Numbered from the stretch's first letter, positions 1-5,821 are shown. The stretch: DNA of 7,725 nucleotides from Thermoplasmata archaeon (GCA_022865445.1 JALHSX010000001.1:1-7725), one strand, 5' to 3'. The notes: generated from the sequence alone by a model not told the origin. Made by a program: numbers and translations.

Positions 1-608
1 CTCTTCGAATCGATGTCCCTTGGTGTGCCGAAGCGCGCGGGCGACCGATAAGCGACCACTTCCCAGGTTCGGTCTCTAGGTCGCCAGGACATCGCAGCTG
101 CAGCGCCAATCACACCTCGGCCTCCCTTGTATTTCTTCCATGTCGCCCCCGTTTCCCTCAGGACAGATTCCACCTCTCTCAGAGGGACCACCTCTCTGAC
201 CGCGCGCCAGTAAAGCGATTGGGGCGGCTTTCTGATGGATGCGACGATCCCCGGGTTCGTCTTGTCGCATTCGAATTTGGCGACTCGCTCCAGCACCTTG
301 GCGGCGCGCCGTAGCAGATCATCCGGGTCGCATTGCCTGCCTTCAGCGTAACACCTCTGCTCAGTCCCGTTCAGATCCCCGCAAGGCCTCGATGGACCGG
401 TGCCTGATCCGAACGCGAGGCAGATGGCCGCATTGCCTCTGGTCTTCCATGGGATGTTGGGGTTCAGCCTCACCAGCCTCGGAAGTCCGATGAGGTCATA
501 GTCGGACAACTCCTCGATCACCAGCGCGGCTAGGTACGTAGTGCACATGCCCTCGGGCGAATCGGTATCGTCAAAGGCGAGGAGAGTCCCTGCCACGGTC
601 ATGGCCAT
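1..608 (-). CDS. tiaS: tRNA(Ile2) 2-agmatinylcytidine synthetase TiaS, N-terminal 202 residues (runs off the left edge)
   Basis: Predicted archaeal enzyme that attaches agmatine to C34 of the tRNA-Ile CAU anticodon, using ATP, so that it reads AUA instead of AUG. Reading leftward from 608, the frame is open to the window edge (202 codons). Visible family signatures: DDTDSPEGMCTTYL (residues 13-26), the acidic site expected in the kinase-like catalytic domain; RLVRLNPNIPWKTRGN (44-59); TNPGIV (117-122); GGRGVIGAAAAM (162-173); and WEVVAYR (182-188). This covers roughly the N-terminal catalytic half of a protein usually a little over 400 residues; the later ferredoxin-like, OB and zinc-ribbon parts lie outside the window. 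The ATG at 608 has a GGGGAG ribosome site 6 bases upstream and an in-frame TGA above it; the ATG at 602 is an alternative. It sits 27 bp after the OB-fold gene and is probably co-transcribed with it. The family call is firm from motif recognition, without a search. Confidence 0.93.
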   Translation of the reverse strand, partial: MAMTVAGTLLAFDDTDSPEGMCTTYLAALVIEELSDYDLIGLPRLVRLNPNIPWKTRGNAAICLAFGSGTGPSRPCGDLNGTEQRCYAEGRQCDPDDLLRRAAKVLERVAKFECDKTNPGIVASIRKPPQSLYWRAVREVVPLREVESVLRETGATWKKYKGGRGVIGAAAAMSWRPRDRTWEVVAYRSPARFGTPRDIDSK

Positions 609-635
609 TGCGCGCTCCCCAGAAAAGGGTTGCTG

Positions 636-1277
636 TCATGCTATGTGGACCGACTCAACGACCAGTGTCAGGGACATGATCGAATCGTCGTACCGGAGCT
701 CGCACGTGACCAGGACCTCCTTGTCGTCGAACTGAGATACACTCACGCCATCGGATACCACCATGATGCTGTGCTCCAGGTCGTGATCATAGAGACGATG
801 GCCGCTCTGCATCATGACCCCGCGAATGACGATTTCATCGCCTTCGAAAAGGGCCCAATTGGTGGAGAGCAGCTTCACGGTCAACACGAACTCCGCCTTC
901 TTCAAGACCGAGACTCCCTCGTTGTCGGTGAACACCGTGGGAGAGGACTTGTACTGCGATACCTCCCCCCTGACCAAGAGTTCGTCGCCTATTGCCGCAT
1001 ACTGGCTCGGGGACGGGCCGATTCCTTTGTAACATACGATTTTGACGGTGGTCCCTGAGCGCGGATCCATCAACACAAGGTTCTCGACGCCCGCATCGTA
1101 GGAGCGGAAGTCGACAAGAATGCCTGAGACCGCCACGGAGGTCCCGTCGTCCACTGACGACATCTGAGGTATCTCCAATCTAGGAGTCGCCGATGATGCG
1201 CCCAGCAGGGCAATGCTTCCGAGGAGGACGATGAGGATAAGCGCGAGCGTCGGCAGAGTCGGCAGTTTCTGAGACAC
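636..1277 (-). CDS. Membrane-anchored or secreted tandem OB-fold protein, function unknown
   Basis: A 213-residue protein. Residues about 8-28 form one hydrophobic segment (LPTLALILIVLLGSIALLGA), either an uncleaved anchor or a signal peptide; there is no clear lipobox cysteine. The rest is polar and beta-rich, and looks like two OB-fold repeats: about 45-126 (VAVSGILVDF, then VLMDPRSGTTVKI, then GDELLVRGEVSQY) and about 132-212 (GDEIVIRGVMM, then IMVVSDGVSV, then KEVLVTCEL). The alternation of 'V.G.(V/L)', 'D..G..V' and 'GD...VRG.V' is typical of tRNA_anti/nucleic-acid-binding OB folds, but secreted OB domains bind varied ligands, so no substrate is assigned. The start is GTG at 1277. It has no good ribosome site, and an out-of-frame ATG lies just upstream, so the start is uncertain. 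It is the first gene of a likely two-gene unit with tiaS. Whether it acts with TiaS is unknown; the anchor suggests an extracytoplasmic location. Confidence 0.72.
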   Translation of the reverse strand: MSQKLPTLPTLALILIVLLGSIALLGASSATPRLEIPQMSSVDDGTSVAVSGILVDFRSYDAGVENLVLMDPRSGTTVKIVCYKGIGPSPSQYAAIGDELLVRGEVSQYKSSPTVFTDNEGVSVLKKAEFVLTVKLLSTNWALFEGDEIVIRGVMMQSGHRLYDHDLEHSIMVVSDGVSVSQFDDKEVLVTCELRYDDSIMSLTLVVESVHIA

Positions 1278-1311
1278 ATTCGTCCATCGACTCGGTAGTA
1301 GATTCCCACTT

Positions 1312-1330
1312 TGACTACATGTAGACGTCA
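1312..1330. repeat. Imperfect palindrome between divergent genes
   Basis: The stretch reads TGACTACATGTAGACGTCA. Its centre CTACATGTAG (1315-1324) is a perfect 10-bp palindrome, and the outer TGAC/GTCA arms pair if three bases are looped out. It lies 35-53 bp upstream of the OB-fold gene start and 72-90 bp upstream of the start at 1402, where an operator could sit. There is no further support, and short palindromes arise by chance. Confidence 0.25.
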
Positions 1331-1360
1331 GAACTGATGGAAAACCATTTTAACAGGGTA

Positions 1361-1371
1361 TCGATTTATCG
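1361..1371 (+). promoter_or_regulatory. Possible TATA box for the DUF3198-like gene
   Basis: TCGATTTATCG is A/T-rich and centred about 26-28 bases upstream of about 1393, which would place transcription start only about 10 bases before the TTG start at 1402. The AAAGGA at 1392-1397, 4 bases before the TTG, could serve as a ribosome site if the leader is slightly longer. The inverse of the same element (GATAAATC) and TTAAAATGG (1353-1345, minus) could serve the divergent OB-fold gene. Recognised by eye only. Confidence 0.35.
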
Positions 1372-1401
1372 GGCTCAGGTGAGAAGCTGCCAAAGGATTT
1401 C

Positions 1402-1782
1402 TTGACAGAGTACAGACTCGAGCTCAGCAGTTTTCTTGGCCTCTTGTTCGGCTTCCTCACCATCATCGGCATCGTAGGCGCCTATCTGAGCATGAACGAG
1501 GACCACAGATTGCCTTCCTACATCTCATTTCTACAGGACTTGTCCGATCCTTTCGGCACATGGATCGCCTGGATCGTCGTGGCCGCCCCGATCGGTCTGA
1601 TAGTCTGCGCCTGGTGGTACTACGACTACGTCAAGAAGATCCGTGAACTCGCAGAGTTGATCGGCACGCCTAGCAAGGCCAAGTTCGTGAGGAACCTCGA
1701 TGAGATCGAGTACCTCGCCTGGTCCCTGCCGCAGAGATACGAGGATAAGGTCCTCACAAAGAAGAAGGAATTCAAGATCTGA
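1402..1782 (+). CDS. Small two-helix membrane protein, DUF3198-like
   Basis: A 126-residue protein, function unknown. Residues 11-30 (FLGLLFGFLTIIGIVGAYLS) and 51-73 are transmembrane helices, separated by a polar loop of about 20 residues. The C-terminal 53 residues (74-126) are charged and helical, with conserved-looking IRELAELIGTPSKAKFVRNL and LAWSLPQRYEDKV. From memory this matches the archaeal DUF3198 layout known from Thermoplasma, in which two helices precede a small soluble domain; I could not confirm this by search. The start is TTG at 1402, with AAAGGA 4 bases before it. The frame is open upstream to a TAA at 1351 but has no better start codon. It converges with hflX, the stop codons separated by only 12 bp, so the two 3' ends must share or overlap their termination signals. 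Whether the C-terminal domain faces the cytoplasm is an inference. Confidence 0.7.
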   Translation: MTEYRLELSSFLGLLFGFLTIIGIVGAYLSMNEDHRLPSYISFLQDLSDPFGTWIAWIVVAAPIGLIVCAWWYYDYVKKIRELAELIGTPSKAKFVRNLDEIEYLAWSLPQRYEDKVLTKKKEFKI

Positions 1783-1794
1783 CCGCGCACCCCG

Positions 1795-3114
1795 CTAGAG
1801 GGGGGCCCCTTCGTTTCCGCTGGACGGCGTTTCCCTTTCTGGGGGCATTTCCGGGGACTCGGCATTGGTTGTGATTTTCGCTGCGCCTGCTGCGTTTAGC
1901 CAGCCAACGATCCTCTCGGAATCCTCTGGCTTACATCTCACGATGACTGCGGCGTGACGGCGTATGACCTTCATGGAGACCTCGGAAGAAGACCTAATGC
2001 GAGACAAGAGACTGTAGACTGCGTCCGTGAGTGGCATTTCGGCCTCGATGACGCACGTGTGCCCCTGTACCATCAATATCCTCTCCCTCAACTGATCAAG
2101 TCCTTCTCCCGTAGCAGAAGATATCAGAATCAGATCGTAGGGTTGAATGATTGGCTTTATAAGAACAGTTATGCCAACTCTTGATTCCTGAGATAATAAA
2201 TCTATCTTATTCCCAATAGCAACTATAGATCTATTCTCAATCTTCGGCACCAGAATCTTCAAAGAGGTTGAGAGCTTGGACTTCACCACATCATCAGATT
2301 CACTAGCATCAAAGATAAGAAGAATCAGATCTGCATCGAATATCTCTTCTAGAGTTGAGTTGAATGCATTGATAAGGTCAGGAGGAAGATCTCTTATGAA
2401 CCCAACGGTGTCGCTCATCAGGATATTGCCTTTGATCCCTGAGATACGTCTTGTTGTTGTGGACAATGTCGAGAAAAGACGATCGTCAACTTCCACTCCA
2501 GCATTACACAGCTTGTTCATGAGAGCAGATTTCCCAGCGTTCGTGTAGCCGGCCAATGAGACGAGAGAATACCCCTTCTCGCGTCTCCGGGTTCGGGTGA
2601 CCTCTCGCTGTTTAGATACGTCCGATAGATCCGCTTCGATTCTTCGAGCATGAGTTTTCGCGTGCTCGAAGTAGACATCGGTTGCGTAAGCTCCTCCCGA
2701 GAGAAAACCAGGCCTGTCTCCGCTCTTGGACTTGTGAATCCATTCTCTGAGGAACGGTAGCTCGTATCTAAGTTTGGCAAGAGTGACTTGAGCAATTGCT
2801 TCCGGAGTATGCGCATGGTCTGTGAAGATTCGAAGAATCACTCCTGTGCGGTCAGCGCACTCCATCTGGAATTTCATCTCCAGAAAATGGTGTTGTGACG
2901 GCTTCAGCACTCCATTCACAACTATCAGATCGACTTCCATCTCTTCCATTTCCTTGAGGATCTCATCGATCCTACCGGGACCTAGAAAGCTTTCTCTGTG
3001 CGGTCGAGATCTGTTCTGGACGAACTCCTTAATCACTTCCATTCCCAACGTTTGAAGCAGAGCTCTGATCTCTTCTGTGTCTTCACTGATGGAGAAGATG
3101 ACCACTTTCTTCAT
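1795..3114 (-). CDS. hflX: HflX family GTPase
   Basis: Translation-associated GTPase; in bacteria HflX binds the 50S subunit and splits stalled ribosomes, and a similar role here is inferred. The 439-residue product has the HflX N-terminal domain (about 1-180) with GPGRIDEI (45-52) and a glycine-rich segment (GFLSGGAYATDVYFEHAKTH, 136-155), where the bacterial G-rich linker lies. The G domain has G1 GYTNAGKS (189-196), switch I FSTLSTTTR (214-222, for the bacterial F-TLDPTTR), G3 DTVG (235-238), G4 NKID (302-305) and G5 SATGEG (333-338). About 350-412 is a C-terminal domain, followed by a Pro/Ser/Glu-rich tail (415-439) that looks disordered. The ATG at 3114 has no convincing ribosome site, which fits a near-leaderless transcript. 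The gene is clearly richer in A+T than its neighbours: hand count 67 G/C of 180 at 2161-2340. Its last codons overlap an ORB-like sequence. It is divergent from cdc6 across the candidate origin. Confidence 0.95.
   Translation of the reverse strand: MKKVVIFSISEDTEEIRALLQTLGMEVIKEFVQNRSRPHRESFLGPGRIDEILKEMEEMEVDLIVVNGVLKPSQHHFLEMKFQMECADRTGVILRIFTDHAHTPEAIAQVTLAKLRYELPFLREWIHKSKSGDRPGFLSGGAYATDVYFEHAKTHARRIEADLSDVSKQREVTRTRRREKGYSLVSLAGYTNAGKSALMNKLCNAGVEVDDRLFSTLSTTTRRISGIKGNILMSDTVGFIRDLPPDLINAFNSTLEEIFDADLILLIFDASESDDVVKSKLSTSLKILVPKIENRSIVAIGNKIDLLSQESRVGITVLIKPIIQPYDLILISSATGEGLDQLRERILMVQGHTCVIEAEMPLTDAVYSLLSRIRSSSEVSMKVIRRHAAVIVRCKPEDSERIVGWLNAAGAAKITTNAESPEMPPERETPSSGNEGAPL
1806..1825 (-). 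other. ORB-like sequence inside the 3' end of hflX
   Basis: Read on the minus strand (1825 to 1806) this is GTCCAGCGGAAACGAAGGGG. It closely resembles the archaeal origin recognition box as I remember it (TCCAGTGGAAAC-AAGGGG) and is identical at 15 of 20 positions to the ORB at 3248-3267. It encodes part of the poorly conserved hflX tail (SSGNEG), which leaves room for a second constraint. It lies about 1.4 kb from the other boxes and may be fortuitous. Confidence 0.4.
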
Positions 3115-3141
3115 AGGTGTCCAGTGCCTAGGGACTCAAGA

Positions 3142-3151
3142 GGGATAATGG
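3142..3151 (-). promoter_or_regulatory. Possible TATA element for hflX
   Basis: On the minus strand the bases read CCATTATCCC, centred about 32 bases before the hflX ATG at 3114. At standard archaeal spacing the transcript would start about 5 bases before the ATG, consistent with the lack of a ribosome site. The element is weak. Confidence 0.3.
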
Positions 3152-3245
3152 TATTCACCGACGACTTCCAGCGATTTCACCACACCGGGAACCTTGACTT
3201 CCGTTGGAGGCACCCATGCAACGAGCAATGGGGCGTCGAGAAATC

Positions 3246-3268
3246 GGTTCCACAGGAAATCAAGGGGT
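3246..3268 (+). repeat. Origin recognition box, left copy
   Basis: The core is TTCCACAGGAAATCAAGGGG (3248-3267). The TTCC...GGAAA half-palindrome followed by a GGGG run is the ORB layout bound by Orc1/Cdc6: the initiator's winged helix recognises the palindrome and its AAA+ part contacts the G-rich side. It matches the copy at 3463 at 19 of 22 positions in the same orientation. It is followed by GGGGTCCCC (3264-3272), a small perfect dyad around a central T. Confidence 0.75.
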
Positions 3269-3295
3269 CCCCCTGTCGAAATGTACACGCTTGTG

Positions 3296-3411
3296 CATCA
3301 TCTCATTTTATTCTGTCGAACACATTTTCATACTCAACTGGCTCTGATAATTCTTCGAAATTCTTGGGCTGTGGAAAAAATGATATCGTGCGATAATATT
3401 AACGCTTAAGT
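3296..3411. other. A/T-rich candidate duplex-unwinding element
   Basis: A low-G+C block between the two ORB copies, in a window otherwise mostly well above 50% G+C outside hflX. It contains runs such as TGGAAAAAATGATATCG and ends in the cdc6 TATA region. Placement between initiator boxes is what an unwinding site needs; the role is inferred. Confidence 0.5.
3391..3402 (+). promoter_or_regulatory. Probable TATA box of orc1/cdc6
   Basis: CGATAATATTAA is the best TATA-like run in the gap. At archaeal spacing it would start transcription near 3420-3422, giving a leader of about 100 bases before the ATG at 3522. That leader carries the right-hand ORB. Confidence 0.5.
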
Positions 3412-3434
3412 AGGGTCTAGTGCATTTCACTTTT

Positions 3435-3454
3435 CCCCTGTTTCAAGTGGATTC
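3435..3454 (-). repeat. Degenerate inverted ORB-like site
   Basis: On the minus strand (3454 to 3435) this reads GAATCCACTTGAAACAGGGG. It keeps TCCAC, GAAA and GGGG of the ORB, but the spacing before GGGG is two bases shorter than in the two good copies. It resembles shorter 'mini-ORB' sites and points opposite to the other copies, as boxes flanking archaeal origins often do. Tentative. Confidence 0.35.
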
Positions 3455-3462
3455 CGAGAGCG

Positions 3463-3485
3463 GCTTCCATAGGAAATCTAGGGGG
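3463..3485 (+). repeat. Origin recognition box, right copy
   Basis: The core is TTCCATAGGAAATCTAGGGG (3465-3484). It differs from the left copy at only three of 22 aligned positions. It lies in the probable 5' leader of cdc6, about 40 bases before the ATG, so binding by the Cdc6 product could affect its own expression as well as origin firing. Confidence 0.75.
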
Positions 3486-3509
3486 AGGGAAGGAGCGTTT
3501 TGCTTCTGC

Positions 3510-3516
3510 GGGGGGA
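3510..3516 (+). promoter_or_regulatory. cdc6: Ribosome binding site deciding the cdc6 start
   Basis: GGGGGGA lies 5 bases before the ATG at 3522. It supports this start over the in-frame GTG at 3420, whose extra 34 residues are unlike Cdc6 N-termini and would be encoded across the ORB. Confidence 0.6.
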
Positions 3517-3521
3517 CCGAC

Positions 3522-4757
3522 ATGCAGGATACCATATTTCAGCAGTATATTAGTTCGAAGACGATATTCCGAGGAGACAAGGACGTTCTACGTTCATCCT
3601 ACATACCCGACATTCTCCCGCACAGAGACAACGAGATCAACCAGCTGGCCTCAATACTTGTCACTGCTCTCGAGGGGCAGCGGCCGTCCAACGTGCTGCT
3701 GTTCGGAAAGACCGGGACGGGCAAGACTGCCTGCATGAAATACATCGGCAAGGAGATTGAGAGGGCGGACTCGACCCTGAACAAGGTCCAATTCATCTAC
3801 ATGAACTGCGAGGTCATCGACACGCAGTACGGTATTCTGCAGAACATTGGAAACAAGTTCATCGAGAACTTCGATGAGCGCATACCGTTCACCGGCTGGA
3901 GCACGGAGAGGGTCTACAACATACTGCGGGAGAAGATCGATGAGGAGAAGCGCGTGGTCGTGATAGCCCTCGACGAGATAGACCAGCTGGTGTCCAAGAG
4001 CGGAGACGATGTGCTGTATCACCTCTGCAGAATCAATGACGATCTGAAGAATGCGAAGGTCAGCGTGATCGGGATATCCAACGATCTCAGGTTCATGGAA
4101 TTCCTCGACCCGCGAGTCAGGAGCTCGCTCAGCGAGGAGAAGATGGTTTTCCCGCCGTACAATGCGGAGCAGCTCAAGGACATCCTTGAGCAGCGTGCGA
4201 AGATAGTATTCGAGGAGGGCGTGCTCGAGTCATCTGTCATCCCTCTTTGCGCAGCGTTGGCCGCTCAGGAGCATGGGGACGCGAGACGTGCCCTGGACCT
4301 CCTGCGCGTGGCGGCAGAGATCGCGGACAGGAGTCACGTTCCAGTGGTGACCGAATCGGACGTCGTGAAGGCGAAGAACAAGATCGAGCTGGACTGCGTG
4401 ACCGAAACGATTCGAACTCTCCCAGTTCAATCAAAGCTCGTGCTGATGGGCATCCTCCTGAACAACGAGCGCGGGGACAGCAAGTTGACGACAGGAGACC
4501 TGTACGAGACCTACAAGGAACTGTGCCAATGCATCTCGATGACGATCTTGACGCAGCGCAGGATCACTGATCTGATCTCAGAGCTCGATATGCTCGGAAT
4601 AATCCACGCCCGGGTGAAATCCTTCGGAAGAGGGGGGAGAACGAAGGAGATCGAACCGAGCGTGCCCGTGGTGGAAGCACGGAAGATCCTGGAAGAAGAC
4701 GAGATACTGAGCCAGCTGAAGAACTACACGTTGCGGTACCAGACCACTCTCATGTGA
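3522..4757 (+). CDS. cdc6: Orc1/Cdc6 replication initiator (AAA+ ATPase)
   Basis: Binds origin recognition boxes, opens the origin and recruits the MCM helicase. The 411-residue product has the usual family length. It starts with the typical MQDTIFQQYISSKTIF and YIPDILPHRDNEI (27-39) motifs. The AAA+ module has Walker A GKTGTGKT (62-69), Walker B VVVIALDEID (145-154), sensor 1 ISND (185-188) and sensor 2 GDARRALD (252-259, with the arginine finger-like pair RR at 255-256). Residues from about 290 to 400 form the winged-helix DNA-binding domain. All ATPase residues look intact, so this is probably an active initiator rather than a degenerate paralogue. The ATG at 3522 is chosen for its ribosome site and the match to family N-termini. 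The gene lies directly beside the candidate origin and converges with the signal peptidase gene, with 3 bp between stop codons. Confidence 0.96.
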   Translation: MQDTIFQQYISSKTIFRGDKDVLRSSYIPDILPHRDNEINQLASILVTALEGQRPSNVLLFGKTGTGKTACMKYIGKEIERADSTLNKVQFIYMNCEVIDTQYGILQNIGNKFIENFDERIPFTGWSTERVYNILREKIDEEKRVVVIALDEIDQLVSKSGDDVLYHLCRINDDLKNAKVSVIGISNDLRFMEFLDPRVRSSLSEEKMVFPPYNAEQLKDILEQRAKIVFEEGVLESSVIPLCAALAAQEHGDARRALDLLRVAAEIADRSHVPVVTESDVVKAKNKIELDCVTETIRTLPVQSKLVLMGILLNNERGDSKLTTGDLYETYKELCQCISMTILTQRRITDLISELDMLGIIHARVKSFGRGGRTKEIEPSVPVVEARKILEEDEILSQLKNYTLRYQTTLM

Positions 4758-4760
4758 GTG

Positions 4761-5735
4761 CTAGGGTCGCGTCGGAGGCTGGTCGGGGGTCTTGTCAAGG
4801 ACTTCCGCTTCCACCTTTTTCTCTTTTTCAGATTCTGCGGATTCCTTCTCCAAAAGCTCCGCGGTTCTTTTCTTCGAGATTTCTCGCTTCTCCCGATATG
4901 TGAGAGAGATGTCTATGATTATGGGCGTCGCAACTATGATCGCCAGCGATGCCCACAGGTTTCGGACGCTGTTGTCCGGGGAAGGGCTGCCCAACGATCC
5001 CGTGGACCAAAGCTTCAGTAGTCCGAACCATGGGATCTCTCCTCTGGCTTTGCCCACGACCCACTCGAGGTCGACAGGCCCGGAGGCAGCGTACATCTGA
5101 TCCGTTCCGAGGTTGTGATCCCCTTTCGTTATGAATCCGCTTCTGTGGCTGGACGCAAGACTCCGAACGTCAATCGTGACCGAGAGATGGTTGTATCCTA
5201 CGTTGCTAATCGTCAGAGAACTCGTCAGCCTGTCCCAGGTATCAGTCGGGTCGGATGTCGACCACTTGTCCGTTGCTGCTTGGCGGAGCGATTCCGACCG
5301 GTAGCTCGTTCCGTCCGAGTTGATCTCCAGGTAGATCAATGCTCTGTGGATTATCGGTGTGATGGCGTCGGACCCCCCGCGCTTGTAAATCACGACGTCG
5401 CCGTAATCGCCGTAGGTCTTGTGCCCAGAAACCTGGCTGTCCATGTATGTTTCGATGTCGGAAAGGGAATCGACCTTCTTCACAAGGACGAGATCTCCGG
5501 TGTCTATCGTGCCTATGCTGCTGTGGTTGTCATCGCCATGCATCATGCTGTTGGACTCGACTACGACCAACGGAGGCCACAATCCCGTATACGCAAACAT
5601 TGCGAGCAGGACCAGTGCCACGAATGCGGCCGCCACTGCCGCATCGCGCAGGAAGGTCGCGATGGACCGATACTTCTTCGGAATCCTGCTCGGCTTGGTC
5701 CACACTTCTGCCACAGCGTTGTGAGCGAACCTCAT
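4761..5735 (-). CDS. Archaeal signal peptidase I (S26B, Sec11-like)
   Basis: Membrane serine protease that cleaves signal peptides from exported proteins. The 324-residue frame has an N-terminal helix (about 31-50), then the box with the nucleophile, VESNSMMH (59-66; Ser63), IGTIDTGDLVLVKKV (74-88), and ITPIIHR (125-131) with His130 in place of the bacterial lysine, as in ER/archaeal enzymes. FITKGDHNLGTD (201-212) supplies Asp206 and Asp212, six apart, as in the two important aspartates of the Methanococcus enzyme. A second helix (about 257-277) and a charged Lys/Glu coiled tail (280-324) follow. The stretch between His130 and the Asp box is about 70 residues, longer than I expect for the family. 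The ATG at 5735 overlaps a TATA box, so the true start may be the GTG at 5714 (residue 8), giving 317 residues with all domains kept. The stop codon is TAG. Confidence 0.9.
   Translation of the reverse strand: MRFAHNAVAEVWTKPSRIPKKYRSIATFLRDAAVAAAFVALVLLAMFAYTGLWPPLVVVESNSMMHGDDNHSSIGTIDTGDLVLVKKVDSLSDIETYMDSQVSGHKTYGDYGDVVIYKRGGSDAITPIIHRALIYLEINSDGTSYRSESLRQAATDKWSTSDPTDTWDRLTSSLTISNVGYNHLSVTIDVRSLASSHRSGFITKGDHNLGTDQMYAASGPVDLEWVVGKARGEIPWFGLLKLWSTGSLGSPSPDNSVRNLWASLAIIVATPIIIDISLTYREKREISKKRTAELLEKESAESEKEKKVEAEVLDKTPDQPPTRP
4815..4828 (+). terminator. Possible T-rich terminator for cdc6
   Basis: CTTTTTCTCTTTTT lies 58-71 bases past the cdc6 stop, inside the convergent signal peptidase gene, where it encodes a Lys/Glu-rich tail. 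Archaeal RNA polymerase stops at T-runs on the non-template strand, so it could end the cdc6 transcript. The run is also explained by the lysine codons on the other strand. Confidence 0.3.
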
Positions 5736-5742
5736 ATATAAA
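5735..5742 (-). promoter_or_regulatory. TATA box of the signal peptidase gene
   Basis: On the minus strand the bases from 5742 to 5735 read TTTATATA, the strongest TATA match in the window. Its centre is 25-27 bases before 5714-5712, where an in-frame GTG lies. This fits a leaderless mRNA starting at that GTG and not at the ATG at 5735, which the TATA box overlaps. Confidence 0.6.
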
Positions 5743-5821
5743 ATGGATATGGTGCGTCAGTTCCCCGCACGCCTTTGGCCGATTGCAGCCTTGATCCAGG
5801 TGCTCTCTTCCCTGAATGTGC

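Larger units (their letters stand above)
3115..3521. other. Candidate chromosomal replication origin (oriC) upstream of orc1/cdc6
   Basis: This 407-bp gap between divergent hflX and cdc6 has no credible gene. It contains two ORB-type direct repeats (3246-3268 and 3463-3485), a degenerate inverted ORB-like site (3435-3454), and between them a stretch of low G+C (34 G/C of 100 at 3301-3400) suited to be the duplex-unwinding element. Origins in many euryarchaea lie directly beside an orc1/cdc6 gene and have exactly these parts. Short repeats such as CTGTCGAA (3273-3280 and 3313-3320) also occur here. The origin call is an inference from layout and motif likeness; whether it is the only origin cannot be told from one window. 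Confidence 0.72.

Noticed and set aside
1790..1809. Hairpin-like CCCC-gctaga-GGGG and GGGGCCCC between convergent genes as a bidirectional terminator
   Set aside because: Short G/C stems without T-runs are not known archaeal terminators, and the G-run belongs to the ORB-like sequence and the hflX tail.
3161..3215. Further ORB-like strings CTTCCAGCGATTTCACC and CTTCCGTTGGAGGCACCC
   Set aside because: They share only the TTCC half or part of the core and lack the GGAAA plus GGGG layout.
3420..3521. In-frame GTG at 3420 as the cdc6 start (34 extra N-terminal residues)
   Set aside because: The added peptide is Cys/Gly-rich and unlike Cdc6 N-termini, it would be encoded across the ORB, and the ATG at 3522 has a good ribosome site and gives the usual family length. 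A leaderless start at 3420 is still formally possible, given the TATA run 25 bases upstream.
3845..3866. TTGGAAACAAG inside cdc6 and CGGAAACGATCC inside the MttB-family gene as extra ORBs
   Set aside because: Only the GGAAAC core matches, no GGGG run follows, and both are explained by conserved coding sequence.
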